Part shown: positions 38,311-47,412 of the stretch, one piece after another
Layout: every line of letters starts with the position of its first letter
Numbering within the stretch: position 1 is the first letter of the stretch
Assembly: GCA_033439255.1 (NCBI GenBank)
Contig: CM065880.1
Coordinates: forward strand, 3,658,001 to 3,722,000
Reading direction: 5' to 3'
DNA length: 64,000 nucleotides
Origin: Hericium rajendrae
Taxonomy: Eukaryota > Basidiomycota > Agaricomycetes > Russulales > Hericiaceae
Program-made: the position numbers and the translations under genes
The notes under the pieces: generated by a model
What the model was told of the DNA's origin: nothing
The model's input: only the letters and a program-made list of their open reading frames with translations
The model's database searches: none

Positions 38311-38560
38311 CCCACACCCTATACGTCTGCATCTCTCTTCCAATACCACACGGCCCACGGCTTGCCTCCGCGGCCCTTGCGCCCAGCGCCGTAGAGCTAG
38401 CCTCCCGCCTGGATGCGGCCGCGCACGCTGCAGAGGCCACGACGTGGCAGCAGGCATGCGTCGATGTTGGCACGCGGCCGCTCGACGCGGTCCAGCTCTG
38501 CGCGATGGATGGCTGCGCACCAGAGCGCGCGCATGTGTGCGTCGGTGCGCTGCCGCTCGG
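38088..38560 (+). pseudogene. AKAP7-like 2H phosphoesterase remnant (exon 1 plus C-terminus)
   Basis: The 5' part encodes the same N-terminal exon as the fuller copy at 39,651 (SAASRVL, NNES, then an Arg/Gly-rich tract RGRGRGKKRQQQEP). At about 38,450-38,560 the frame encodes VDVGTRPLDAVQLCAMDGC, the C-terminal signature of this family. The whole catalytic middle, including the first HxT motif, is missing. It is an internal-deletion relic. Confidence 0.72.
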
Positions 38561-38723
38561 GTCGTGGGTGGGGTGTATGCGTGCGGAGCATATGCGCCTG
38601 GTCGTGCGGAACGCATGCGCGGTCGTGCGGCGCGGGCTAGGGATACACAGGTGCAAGCGTCCCGCTTGGCCCCAAGAAAGCGTGAGGCGCGCAGATGATT
38701 GGAGCCTCGCTCGCTCTGTGGAT

Positions 38724-38830
38724 CCTGGATAGTCAACTGTATGTACTTACTTCAATTTTTGATGTCGTAATCAGATTGTTTGTCGGACTCGCATATCGCG
38801 GCCGGCTTGAAATTGAATGTCCTTGCTCGG
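38724..38830 (+). repeat. Dispersed repeat, partner at 60,975-61,105
   Basis: About 100 bp starting near GGATAGTCAACTGTATGTAC and ending GGCCGGCTTGAAATTGAATG resembles a segment just 3' of the carbonic anhydrase gene. Both end with a CGGCTTGAAA-type phrase. It is probably an old interspersed element or shared 3' flank. Confidence 0.65.
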
Positions 38831-39460
38831 AGAGCAAGCACAGCCGACTCATAATAGTGTCAGGCACATCTGCAAATGTAAACATTGGACTTTTATAGTA
38901 AAAATTTCCTTTTTTGCAATAGCCAAATATAACGTACGTCATTCCGATTACTCACCTTCTCACTCTACATGGCTCGCTAACTCCCACCAAATATTATTAT
39001 CGACAGCGACAGTAACTCTCTCATCGTCGACATGCATAACGGCATGAATCGCAAGGGAAAAAAAAAAGCAAAACTCAACCTCCCAAAAAACTGCTGCGTT
39101 ATCTTTACTTGTACCATTACCTCCTCTCTCGTGTACTTGTACAGCTATCTCCTCTCTCTCTCTCTCTTATGTACAACTACTATCGTACGAAACACCATGC
39201 CAATGCTACTGTATCTCATGACGTGAGAAAATCCATGCACTTCAGGCGGCCGAAGCCTCCGAGCAAGTCCAGTCGCCAACGGCGACCCTTCGAGTGGATT
39301 CGTGAAATGTGAACGTCGATTCACACGCGCCTGGAGCCTGGTGCGTCATTCCATCTTCCTTCCACCCATCATAATGACATCGCATACTACAACCCGTGGC
39401 GTTTCGTGTACTTATCGGCTGCATGGAATAGCGAATCTACTTAAGAGTGGGACAGGCAGC
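38831..39460. other. AT-rich spacer with simple repeats, no gene
   Basis: It contains a run of nine A (about 39,059), a CT microsatellite around 39,147-39,168 and only short frames. Nothing else was identified. Confidence 0.55.
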
Positions 39461-39469
39461 TAGCATAGC

Positions 39470-39640
39470 CAGTACATGCACAAGCACAAGCACAATGAGC
39501 AATACGCAGAGCGGGAGTTATTTAAGGCCAGGAAGAGGCCGAGGAAACGATCGTGGCCGTGGTCGGGGCAGAGGACGAGGGCAAGGGGATAGAAACCAGC
39601 AGGAGCCGACCGCACGCCCGACTCACCGTACGTCCCTCTT
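39470..39640 (+). repeat. Extra tandem copy of AKAP7-like exon 1
   Basis: The sequence encodes SNTQSGSYLRPGRGRGN, an Arg/Gly tract and RNQQEPTARPTH, ending at a GTACGT donor. It repeats the coding end of the next exon 1 (39,651-39,888) almost word for word. It is a tandem exon duplication that may be skipped or used as an alternative first exon. Confidence 0.75.
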
Positions 39641-39650
39641 TCTCTTCCCG

Positions 39651-40872
39651 ATGACCATGCTACAATCTGCAGCGTCTCGTGTCTTAGCTATTGCAAGGAA
39701 TAACGAATCTACAGTCGGTCAGATAGCCGGCATGGCCAGTGCGCACGCAAATGCAGCGAGCAATACGCAGAGTGGGAGTTACTCAAGGCCAGGAAGAGGC
39801 CGAGGGATCGGGCACGGTCGGGGCGGAGGACAAGGGCAAAGACGAGGAGACAGGAACCAGCAGGAGCCAACCGCGCGACCAACTCACTGTACGTTCCCCT
39901 TCCTCCCCAACATCGCAGTGACAAACCCACAAGCCAATCCACCCAGTCATCGCGCTGCCCATCGTACGCTCCCCGCTCTTCCTCCTGCATTATCACCCAC
40001 ATCCGAACGCAGGGCCACCACGCAGGCCTCCGAGCTGCACTCTCCGGTCTTTCCTCCTCCCTCCTCGATGCATTCCCGCCGATCCGCGGCCTCGACACAA
40101 GCATCGTCACTCCTCCGCGCCGCGCGCATCTCACCCTCGGCGCCATGGCCCTTCCGGACGGCGCTGCAATCCAGCGTGCGCTCGGCGTGCTGCGCGTGCT
40201 GCGCGTGCTGCAGACGCGCGTGGCGAGGATGCGCAGCGGGCGCCGGGTGTATGTTGGGCTGGAGCGCATAGACGTGATGAGGCTCGAGCCAGATGGCAGC
40301 GCGCACATCATGTTCGCAGGCCCGGACATGGCGAGCACGGAGGCGCGCCGTCGCCAGTGCGTTCTTGTCGCCTTTTCGTCTCTTGTCAGACTCGAGAGGG
40401 CTTGTAGGTATGATCCAGCGCGAGTTCATCCAGTCTGGGCTTATGCCTGATGAGCGCAGGCCGCTCAAGGTAAGCGACATGTGCCTGTCGCTGCCGCTGC
40501 TGAGGCCTCTCCAGCTACATTTGTATGCTCCTTAACACTGTCTACCGCCGCCCCTGCCCGCGCGCAGGCCGCATCCCCTTCTCCTACACTGACGTCCTCG
40601 CCTCCGCCGCCCTCCGCGCCCGCGCGCCGCCCGCGATAGGGGTGGACATGGTCGCGCAGACCACAGAGGCCACCCGCGCTCTGGCGCCTGTGGACGCGGT
40701 CGCGCAGACGGAAGTGGCAGCGGCGGATGTAAGATCTCGGAGGCCGCAGAACACGCAGCCTGTGTGCGTTGATCTTGGTGCGTGGCCGCTTGACGAGGTG
40801 CAGCTCTGCGAGATGGGCAGCTGGGGACCGGAGGGCGAGTACGTTGCCGTCGGTGCGATTGACTTGATGTGA
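39651..40872 (+). CDS. AKAP7/ASCC1-like 2H phosphoesterase (LigT fold), possibly decaying
   Basis: Exons 39651-39888, 39947-39963 (17 nt), 40013-40356, 40397-40469 and 40515-40872. They encode an Arg/Gly-rich N-terminus, then THFIALPIGHHAGLRAAL, the first catalytic motif HLTLGAM after VTPPRRA, VMRLEPDG with MFAGPD, GLMPDERRPLK, LLNTVYRRP, and the C-terminal VQLCEMGSWGPEGEYVAVG. This order is typical of fungal proteins with the AKAP7 2'-5' RNA ligase-like domain. The second HxT motif, expected just before LLNT, is not recognisable, and the exon 4/5 join is one base out of frame in my model. The gene may thus be recently broken, or use a splice site I did not find. RNA processing is the usual suggestion for the family. 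Confidence 0.68.
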
Positions 40873-41179
40873 CAGGTTTGTCATGCGATGTGCTTGAGAG
40901 CGGCATCGAGAAGTGGGTGCATGAGCAGGATATGTCTGGCACGTCTACGTTGCGTGAGTACTGTTTCGGAAAAGATGATCCTGTGTAGGATATATACAGA
41001 TGAACACTCATTCTTTATATTTCGGCCGGTGAGTGGCGCGTCGGCGGCGGTTCTGAACAGGGTGTTGAGGGCAAATGAGAAGGAGGTTAGCAGCACAACC
41101 CATTTACGGATATGTGCCGTGCTAGAGACCATAAATGAAAGACATGATGAATTCGCTCAACGGAAGCAATAGATTGTAG
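40873..41179. other. Short spacer between AKAP7-like gene and duplication D
   Basis: No supported gene. A minus-strand frame at 40,881-41,132 has no recognisable features. Confidence 0.5.
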
Positions 41180-41745
41180 ACTCAGAAGAGAACGAGGGGC
41201 GTACACCACGTACTGGCTCAAGACGTACTGAAACGGGGCGATCTTCTACGGCACGATATACCACTTCGACTCATCATCTAGAGCCCAATCGATAGAAAGA
41301 TGTCCACATCAAAGTTATTGATGTCGCTCGAACAGAAACACGAGCTCGACGAGGGAGATGTCCGCGTTGCGATGTCCTCACAGCCCAGATGGAATTGAAC
41401 GTGTGGTAGAGTGTCTCGATAGATCTAGAGGGATGTCCAAGGTGCATATGATCGTCTTCACCACGGTTTTCGATTAGCACGAACAAGCAGAAAAGTGATT
41501 GCTGGGGAGGAGTCGATGCTCGAAAGAGAGCCAGTGCATCCCAGACAGGCAGCGCTCCTCCACTCATCCCATCGCATGCTGCGATCTACAGCCATCCATG
41601 TCTTAGCCGTTGCCAGGAACAACGAGTTTAGGAGTTGGTCAAGTAGCCAAGATTGCCAGCACGAGCGCAAACACAGTGAGCAACCCACAGAACGACAACC
41701 GGTCGAGACCGGGAAGAGGCCGAGGAAACGATCGAGGCCAACGAG
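41180..41745 (+). repeat. Segmental duplication D (partner 37,560-38,310)
   Basis: Diverged copy of the block at 37,560. It ends in an exon-1-like sequence encoding an Arg/Gly-rich tract, then runs into the tandem repeat that fuses this exon with the DSN1-like gene end. Confidence 0.75.
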
Positions 41746-41750
41746 AAAAA
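41576..41750 (+). pseudogene. AKAP7-like exon 1 remnant
   Basis: From ATGCTGCGATCTACAG onward this matches exon 1 at 39,651 and 38,088 (frames giving NNE, ASTSANT, RPGRGRGNDRG). No catalytic part follows; the sequence turns into the DSN1-like gene's 3' end in the opposite orientation. Confidence 0.7.
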
Positions 41751-41951
41751 ACCCGCACTCTCCTCGCTCGATCCCTCCACGAGAACTCTATGCGCAAGCT
41801 GGACGCCGTCCTCGCCTCAGAAGATGTCCGGCAGGAGACCGGGAGGAGGCCGAGGAAACGGTCGAGGCCAAGGAGAGAAACCTGCGCTGTCCTCCGCGAG
41901 AACTCTACGCGCGAGCTGGACGCCGTCCTCGCCCCGGAAAATATCCGGCAG
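41705..41951 (-). repeat. Tandem repeat (two units of about 120-129 bp) at a gene-gene junction
   Basis: Unit 1 is 41,705-41,833 and unit 2 is 41,834-41,951; each begins GAGACCGGGA and ends CCGGCAG. Each unit contains a bit of AKAP7-like exon 1 on the plus strand and a bit of the DSN1-like C-terminus (frame reading GEDGVQLARRVL) on the minus strand. The unit therefore arose after the two sequences had been joined. Confidence 0.8.
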
Positions 41952-43445
41952 CTCGGAATCGCGTGGCTCAAAGTCATCTTGTGGATCGGCACGTTGCTTG
42001 CCCTTCGCCTTTGCAGATCCTAAGCGCGATTGCCGACTGCGCTCGATGTTCGCGACGACAGCTGCCTGATGTGCTTCGTAGAACTCGGTCGCCTCGCGCC
42101 AGGCCTCCTCTTCTGCATTCGCTCTGTCGAGTTGACAGATTGCGTCAGATCAAATGGCGATCGTCAACTCGAAATGAGGACTCACCGAGCAATATCAGCG
42201 GAAAACTTGACCTCTCTTGCTCTGTTCTTCACGTTCTCCCTCAATTTTGGCGGTATCTCATCCTCCGGAGTCGACGGGCTCATACCGCTCACGTCGATTT
42301 GCCTATCCGCCAGCATCCTGATGACATCGTCCATCGCCCCCCTCAGCAGTTGCTTCCCTTCCTCCGATAACGATGGATCTTTCCCATTGTCCTTTAGCAT
42401 ATGCCGTTTTGACGGCGTTGATGTCGGGTCGGGGTATCGTTCGAATATCGAACACAGATGAGAAGCTATCGTCGTCGGAGTGCCTCGGGCTGTTCAGCGT
42501 CGATGTGCTTGAAAAAAGTGGAGTTGCCGACTGAGGAATGGGGCGTTGCTGGGTGCGAAAGATAAAGCATAAAACAAACGCGTTGAGCGCATCGCTGGAG
42601 ATACGGGCATACAATCCAAAGCGAGGGAGGACTGCTCACTGATGATACCCTGCGTCGCAAAGCTGGTAGTCGTCCGCTTCCCGCGCATGCTGAGAGAGCT
42701 CCGCCGTCTGTGTCCTCTGTGTCCCAACCCCGATCTCGTCCCAGAGCCCGACGGCACCTGCGACGCCTCTCCTCGCATCGCCCTGTTCTTCTCGATCTGG
42801 GGCATCTCGCGTGGCACAAGCGGCAGCAACGTGTCTTCATGCTGCGGCTGTTTCGACTTTGAGCGCGGCTTGGACGTGGAGGGTGGCAGAAGGTGCAGGC
42901 CATTCATGGGTATCGACGGACGCGCTCGCGATTGCGACTGCGACTGTCGCCGCAGATCGTCCGCCTCGGTCTCCATCTGCCGCATGTCCTCGTCGACGTC
43001 CTGTTCCAGCCGCGCGCCCACGGGCACGTCGCGCTCGTTTCCTTTGCAGGACGGCCCAGGCTCGTGGGCAGCTTTGAACCGCTTCGCGGTAGCGGGCGGG
43101 CGGGCGGGCGGGCAGCGGCTGGCTGGCTGGCGGCGCCTTGGTGACCTGCACAGGTGGGGGATGCAAGGGTTGCGCATGGACAATGACAAGTCCAGCGGGT
43201 TGCTCTTCGCCGTTGAGCACTAGATGGGGCATGGAGCATATATGGGTGAGCATGATCATTGAATGGTACACGAAAACGCGTACATTTCCGTTTGTTCGAT
43301 GCGCCATTCTGCGTGAAAATGCGTAAGCAAGCGTGAAAAGAGGGACGGCAAAAAAACATACGTCTTTCTTGGGTCGCTTCATCGCATTATTGAGCGGGTT
43401 GCTGTCGTTCGCCTTCCGCTTTCCGGGAGGTTGACCAGGTGCCAT
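41940..43445 (-). pseudogene. Mis13/DSN1-like kinetochore protein gene, degenerate
   Basis: The start at 43,445 gives MAPGQPPGKRKANDSNPL. Later exons encode RRSSLSMRGKRTTTSF, TTPHSSVGNSTFFKHIDAEQPEALRRR, then KQLLRGAMDDVIRMLADRQIDVS with VKNRAREVKFSADIAR, and a KAKGKQRADPQDDF tail. This order (RGKR box, FYKHID-like box, MLA box) is that of Mis13/DSN1, a MIND-complex subunit that links centromere and microtubules. After PEALRRR a TAG (42,466-42,468) stands where I expect Gln before the LLIWC-like motif, and the following part changes frame. This copy looks broken or partly deleted. Family assignment is from memory of the motifs. A working copy would be expected elsewhere, because the protein is essential. 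Confidence 0.62.
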
Positions 43446-43764
43446 GAGCTTGTTGAGAGTGTAGAAAACCGAGTCGTAGACGGAGGAAAAGAATGACTGA
43501 AGGAGAGAGGAGGGAATGGTACGGCATAAGTACTGGCGGGACAGAGACGACAATACATGAGGTATGAAGATGACATCATGGACGGACAGAGCAGACAGAG
43601 AAGGAGCAAAAGTGGACATAAGAGAACCAAATCGGGACCAGCAGAGATTGGCGTCGCCTTCACGTGTTATTTCAACAGAGCACCCCAGGAAGACAAAGAT
43701 TATGATAGGGGAATAAAATTAAAGGTGTGAGGGTCGTTGTCGTGCATGCCGTTAGCGGGGATAA
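43446..43764. other. Upstream region of the DSN1-like gene
   Basis: Non-coding in appearance. No clear TATA box; short minus-strand frames only. Confidence 0.45.
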
Positions 43765-43990
43765 CAGGAGCGGCGGCGGGGCTCTACCGGACGACGCCGC
43801 CATCGAGCATGCGCTTGGGATGCTGCGTAGACTGCAGGCGCACATCACGAGGACGCTTAGCGCGAACAGACGCTAGCTGCCTGTTGGGCTGGAGTGCGTG
43901 GACGTGATGCGGCTCGAGTGGGACGGCGGGGTGCACGTCATGTTCGCGGGCTGGACATGGAGAGCGCGGAGGCGCAGCGGCCTCGCCATA
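43765..43990 (+). pseudogene. AKAP7-like 2H phosphoesterase fragment (middle part)
   Basis: The frame encodes LPDDAAIEHALGMLRRLQ and, after a stop, VGLECVDVMRLEWDGG with HVMFAG. It aligns to residues just after the first catalytic motif of the copy at 40,150-40,330. The ends are missing and an in-frame stop is present. It is a relic. Confidence 0.78.
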
Positions 43991-44359
43991 CAGAGTGCGC
44001 GAACATGCGTCTATCGACGGAGATAATCAGGCCGTGGTGCAGTAGTCGTTTGGTTACAGTGCTGGGCTCTGTGGCCGGCGCTCGCCACGGCTTGCAGTCC
44101 ATCGGTACCGAGTTTTGATACGTTGTGTAGATAGATGCAGATGATGATGACAATCAAGAGTCCACCCTGCGAGGCCGCGAAGCGCAGAGTGAATTGAGTG
44201 CGTGAATCCTGCTATTGTTGTGCCGCCTCTTGGCGAGTGCAACATTGGACAGCGCGTGCCAAGATGCAAAATGCAATGGCACTGGGCGAAGTTTCCTACG
44301 CCGTTACCAAGCCGTTACGCCGTTTGTCCAGATTACAAAAATAATTGATGCCATCCATA
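43991..44359. other. Spacer before tRNA-Gly
   Basis: Nothing identified apart from short frames on both strands. Confidence 0.5.
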
Positions 44360-44430
44360 TGCATTAAGGGGGAATTGAACCCCCGGCGGGTCGATGGCAA
44401 CGACCCAGGTTACCACTACCCCATTAATGC
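44360..44430 (-). tRNA. tRNA-Gly(GCC)
   Basis: On the minus strand the acceptor stem GCATTAA (44,430-44,424) pairs with TTAATGC, discriminator A. The anticodon stem GGTCG/CGACC closes loop TT-GCC-AT, so the anticodon is GCC. The T arm is GGGGGTTCAATTCCCCC. There is no intron, and it has the short D arm usual for tRNA-Gly. Confidence 0.93.
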
Positions 44431-46440
44431 GACAGTATCTCGTAGATTTATAAATTAGATCTTTTTGGAGACCCGCAGGTGACAATCTCATATTGGTATG
44501 CTTGCTACCCACAAACCAGCTTCCCTTCAAAATGACGAAGGTACTGTTGTCTTTCTGTATATGGGTCGCACGGTGCGCGAGGTGGCGCGTGCGGTGAACG
44601 CGCGACTCGGGTCCACCACCATAAGTAGCAACAATACCTATGTGCATGCGCATGCGCATCAGCACCATCGTCTCCAGATCAGTACCTGCCACCAGCTTTC
44701 CATCAATTCCAGTGCGCAACTGGCACTGTGGCAGTTCTCGCGGGCGTTCCCGTGGAAGGGCCAAACGTACTTACGTCGCTAGGACCGCGTCGTCGTGCTT
44801 GCTCGTCCGCCGCGACGTCATCGCGCCCGCCTTCGTGATTGTCAGAGGCTCATACACCTGGGCCGAGGTCCCCGCCGCCTGGCAAGTCAAGCCGCACACG
44901 ACAACAACTACACGGCGGGCTGGCTCTCCATGGGAGATCCAGGCACCCTGGGGTCGGAAATGCAGATCGGTGGCCTTTCATGACGTCCTTCCACGGCGGG
45001 CGGGCTACGCGACGCGTCTGCGATCGAAAAGCAGGGTGCAGATAAGGCGGGACGTAAACGCTATCGGACATCCGACGCTTCGAACCAGGCGGTCGGGCAC
45101 GACGAGGCGTGCAAGCAAGAGCACTTCGGCGGACCTGCAAGGCTGCGTTGGCGGGACCTGCTCGCCTATCGAATGGACTCCGAGCAGCAAGGAGTGATGG
45201 CAACAAAAAAAAAGTGTACCGGAAACATCGGCGCACAAGCCGCGCCGAAGGCGAGCCACAGCGTGTACCGACGGCGTCCATAGCAGTAAAGATGCATCAC
45301 TCACACGACACGCCCAACCGGGTCTCGCGGGCGACATGTTCGGCCGCACAAAGCAGCGCACGCGCCCGAGATACAACAAATCGGCGCACAATATATAGCC
45401 TGAAGCCAATCCGAGCCTGCAGGATGACGACCCGCGCCGTAAGCGCCGCAAATGAAATCAGGAAGCAGCAAAATGACTATCGCACTTGCATACGGTATTG
45501 CCCGGTCGGAATCGCGGGCACGTATGACGAGAGCGGCAGGTCATTTCCGACGTCCGAGTGCTGGGAGATACGGGTGGATGCTGCGATAAGCCGCGGGAGC
45601 GGGTGGCCTGGCGGACCGCGCGCTCGGCGCAGGGCCGCGGTTTTGAGGAAGCGGTGTATCATAGGGCGCGCAGGGCTCAAGGCCATTTGCGACTGTGAGT
45701 AGACACGGGCGGTGGGTGAAGCGGCCTGAAAATAACGGTTTACGGACGATGGGCGGGGGAAGGGGAAGGAGACGTGCACGTTCATGGCGTATTGCCAATG
45801 GTGCGGCCGCACAAAAAACGCGGGTGCCGGCGCTGGGAAGCGTCGTATTGTGTTGGGCGAAGACGAAGGCCACGCGATTGGGTGCGCGAAGGACTTCGTG
45901 GAATTCGGATACAGTTGGAGACGTCAGAGGACCGTCGGCGAGCGAATACACTGTACCTGGTGCCAGACGAAGAGCACACTCGCACACGATGTTGCAGGCC
46001 ATTTCCTCGCTGAGGCCGGGCTGGTGCGAGCTGTGGCCTCATATTCGTCATGGATGGCTATCGGGGCGGCGGATGCGGATGCCTCCAGATCCGCGCCGGA
46101 GGATGAACGCGTGGACTCCTCGTTTTCACTGCTGGGTCCGAGATAAGCCTTGAAAGGTGGCTGCGAACATAAAAGAGTTGAGAAGCAGTGACGCATCGGA
46201 CGCAGGCCCACAGACATCGAGAAGGCAGGACGGGAACCTACGTATGTGGGCCCGCGAGAAACACATGATGCTGTGTTCGCTTCCGGGGCGTAGATAAGGA
46301 CCCTAACGCAATTTTATCGCGTGCGTAGACCAGGATCATGATGCGACATGTTTCGCGACGTTCTGACGCGCTTTCCGTCTAGAAGGCGAAACGTTGATGT
46401 AGGCAATGACTCGATCACTGGTAGCAGACCGAGGAAGAAT
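44431..46440. other. 2 kb without a supported gene
   Basis: Several GC-rich frames of 100-200 codons overlap on both strands (for example 44,640-45,197 plus; 45,005-45,451 minus; 45,695-46,153 plus). None has a recognisable domain and none is clearly favoured by splice signals. A minus-strand gene with exons near 46.1-45.5 kb is possible. Confidence 0.4.
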
Positions 46441-46647
46441 TTAGCGAGATATCGAGTGGCGCACCCACAGCAGATACAGCGCTCGCACGGCGAACAGCTG
46501 GACTTGTACTTTGTCGGCCAAATTCTCCCTGGACCGCAGATATGATAACGGTGTTGGAGGATGAGAAGACGAAGACGAACTTGACGACGAGACAGTCGAA
46601 CGGCGTTCGACTGTCTCCCCCGGCCGGGGATCACCTGACGACATCAC
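46441..46647 (-). CDS. Hypothetical small exon or protein
   Basis: The frame starts MMSSGDPRPGETVERR, has a run of nine serines and then YLRSRENLADKVQVQLFAVRALYLLWVRHSI, which looks like a real amphipathic or helical segment. I do not recognise the family. It could be the first exon of a minus-strand gene running into the unassigned 44.4-46.4 kb region. Confidence 0.3.
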   Translation of the reverse strand: MMSSGDPRPGETVERRSTVSSSSSSSSSHPPTPLSYLRSRENLADKVQVQLFAVRALYLLWVRHSISR

Positions 46648-47003
46648 GACCGAACCGCGAAGGGCGGGCGCCTACGGATGCGAACCGATGCAAATGAGGA
46701 TCTGTGGACCCGTTCTGAATCTTCTGATATGTGCGCTTTGTTCTTTCAATCTCTTGGTCCCATTTCCTATAAGAACCCCGGGCCAAGCGTAGATCATGTC
46801 TCCCAACCCATTGTCCAACTCTCCCAGTCCATCTATTTCACCAGGGCCCCGGGCTTGCATCGAGTCATTTTCTGGAGTCACTGTCGATCGAGACTTCCCT
46901 GCATTGTCCCTCCATATAAATTTGCCTACCTGATCTCCACCTCTCTCTCGTGAACCCCCTCTTGCCTTTTGTATTCAACCTTGCCTCATCGCCCCCCCCA
47001 GAC

Positions 47004-47412
47004 ATGTGCCGACGAATAGCGTACGTTTCCGTTGTACGATAATCTTTTCTCAAGTATTCACCGAATGATTGACAGTGAAGGAACCCGTTGGGCACGCTGT
47101 GGAGTAAATCCTCCTTGTCTCATCGCACGTCATGCATCTGACGCGACTCTTTGCTGTAGCACTTTCAACGCCACCTCGTCGTGGCCGTCATGGACTGCAA
47201 CTCATCCCGTTGCGAATGGAGCATTCTCCATCCCAAAGGCTGCCGAGAGCCAACCTGCATACGGGTACCTCCCATTTCTTTGTTCGCGCCGCGCGCCTCT
47301 AACACTCTCGCTTCTCCAGGTGTACGGCGCGGATGTCCAAAAAGTGATCGACACCGTCAACGACGAGTGCTTCCAATGTCGCGCCGCGGCCGCCCGCTCG
47401 CCCCCGCGCTAG
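47004..47412 (+). CDS. Small Cys-rich conserved basidiomycete protein (80 aa)
   Basis: Four exons: 47004-47020, 47076-47103, 47160-47264 and 47320-47412, 243 nt in total. The product begins MCRRIA, then [36 protein letters not shown] and [10 protein letters not shown]. The eight cysteines and a histidine are spaced like a compact metal-binding or disulphide fold. Many basidiomycete genomes encode short proteins of this look, usually without assigned function. There is no signal peptide, so a zinc-binding intracellular role is more likely than secretion (inference). Exon 1 is only 17 nt long. All three introns have GT-AG ends. Confidence 0.8.

Noticed and set aside
39140-39175. CT-rich run as a regulatory element
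   Set aside because: A simple microsatellite with no supported promoter next to it.
44640-45451. Overlapping 150-190 codon frames on both strands
   Set aside because: High G+C makes such frames common by chance; no domain, splice support or codon preference was seen.
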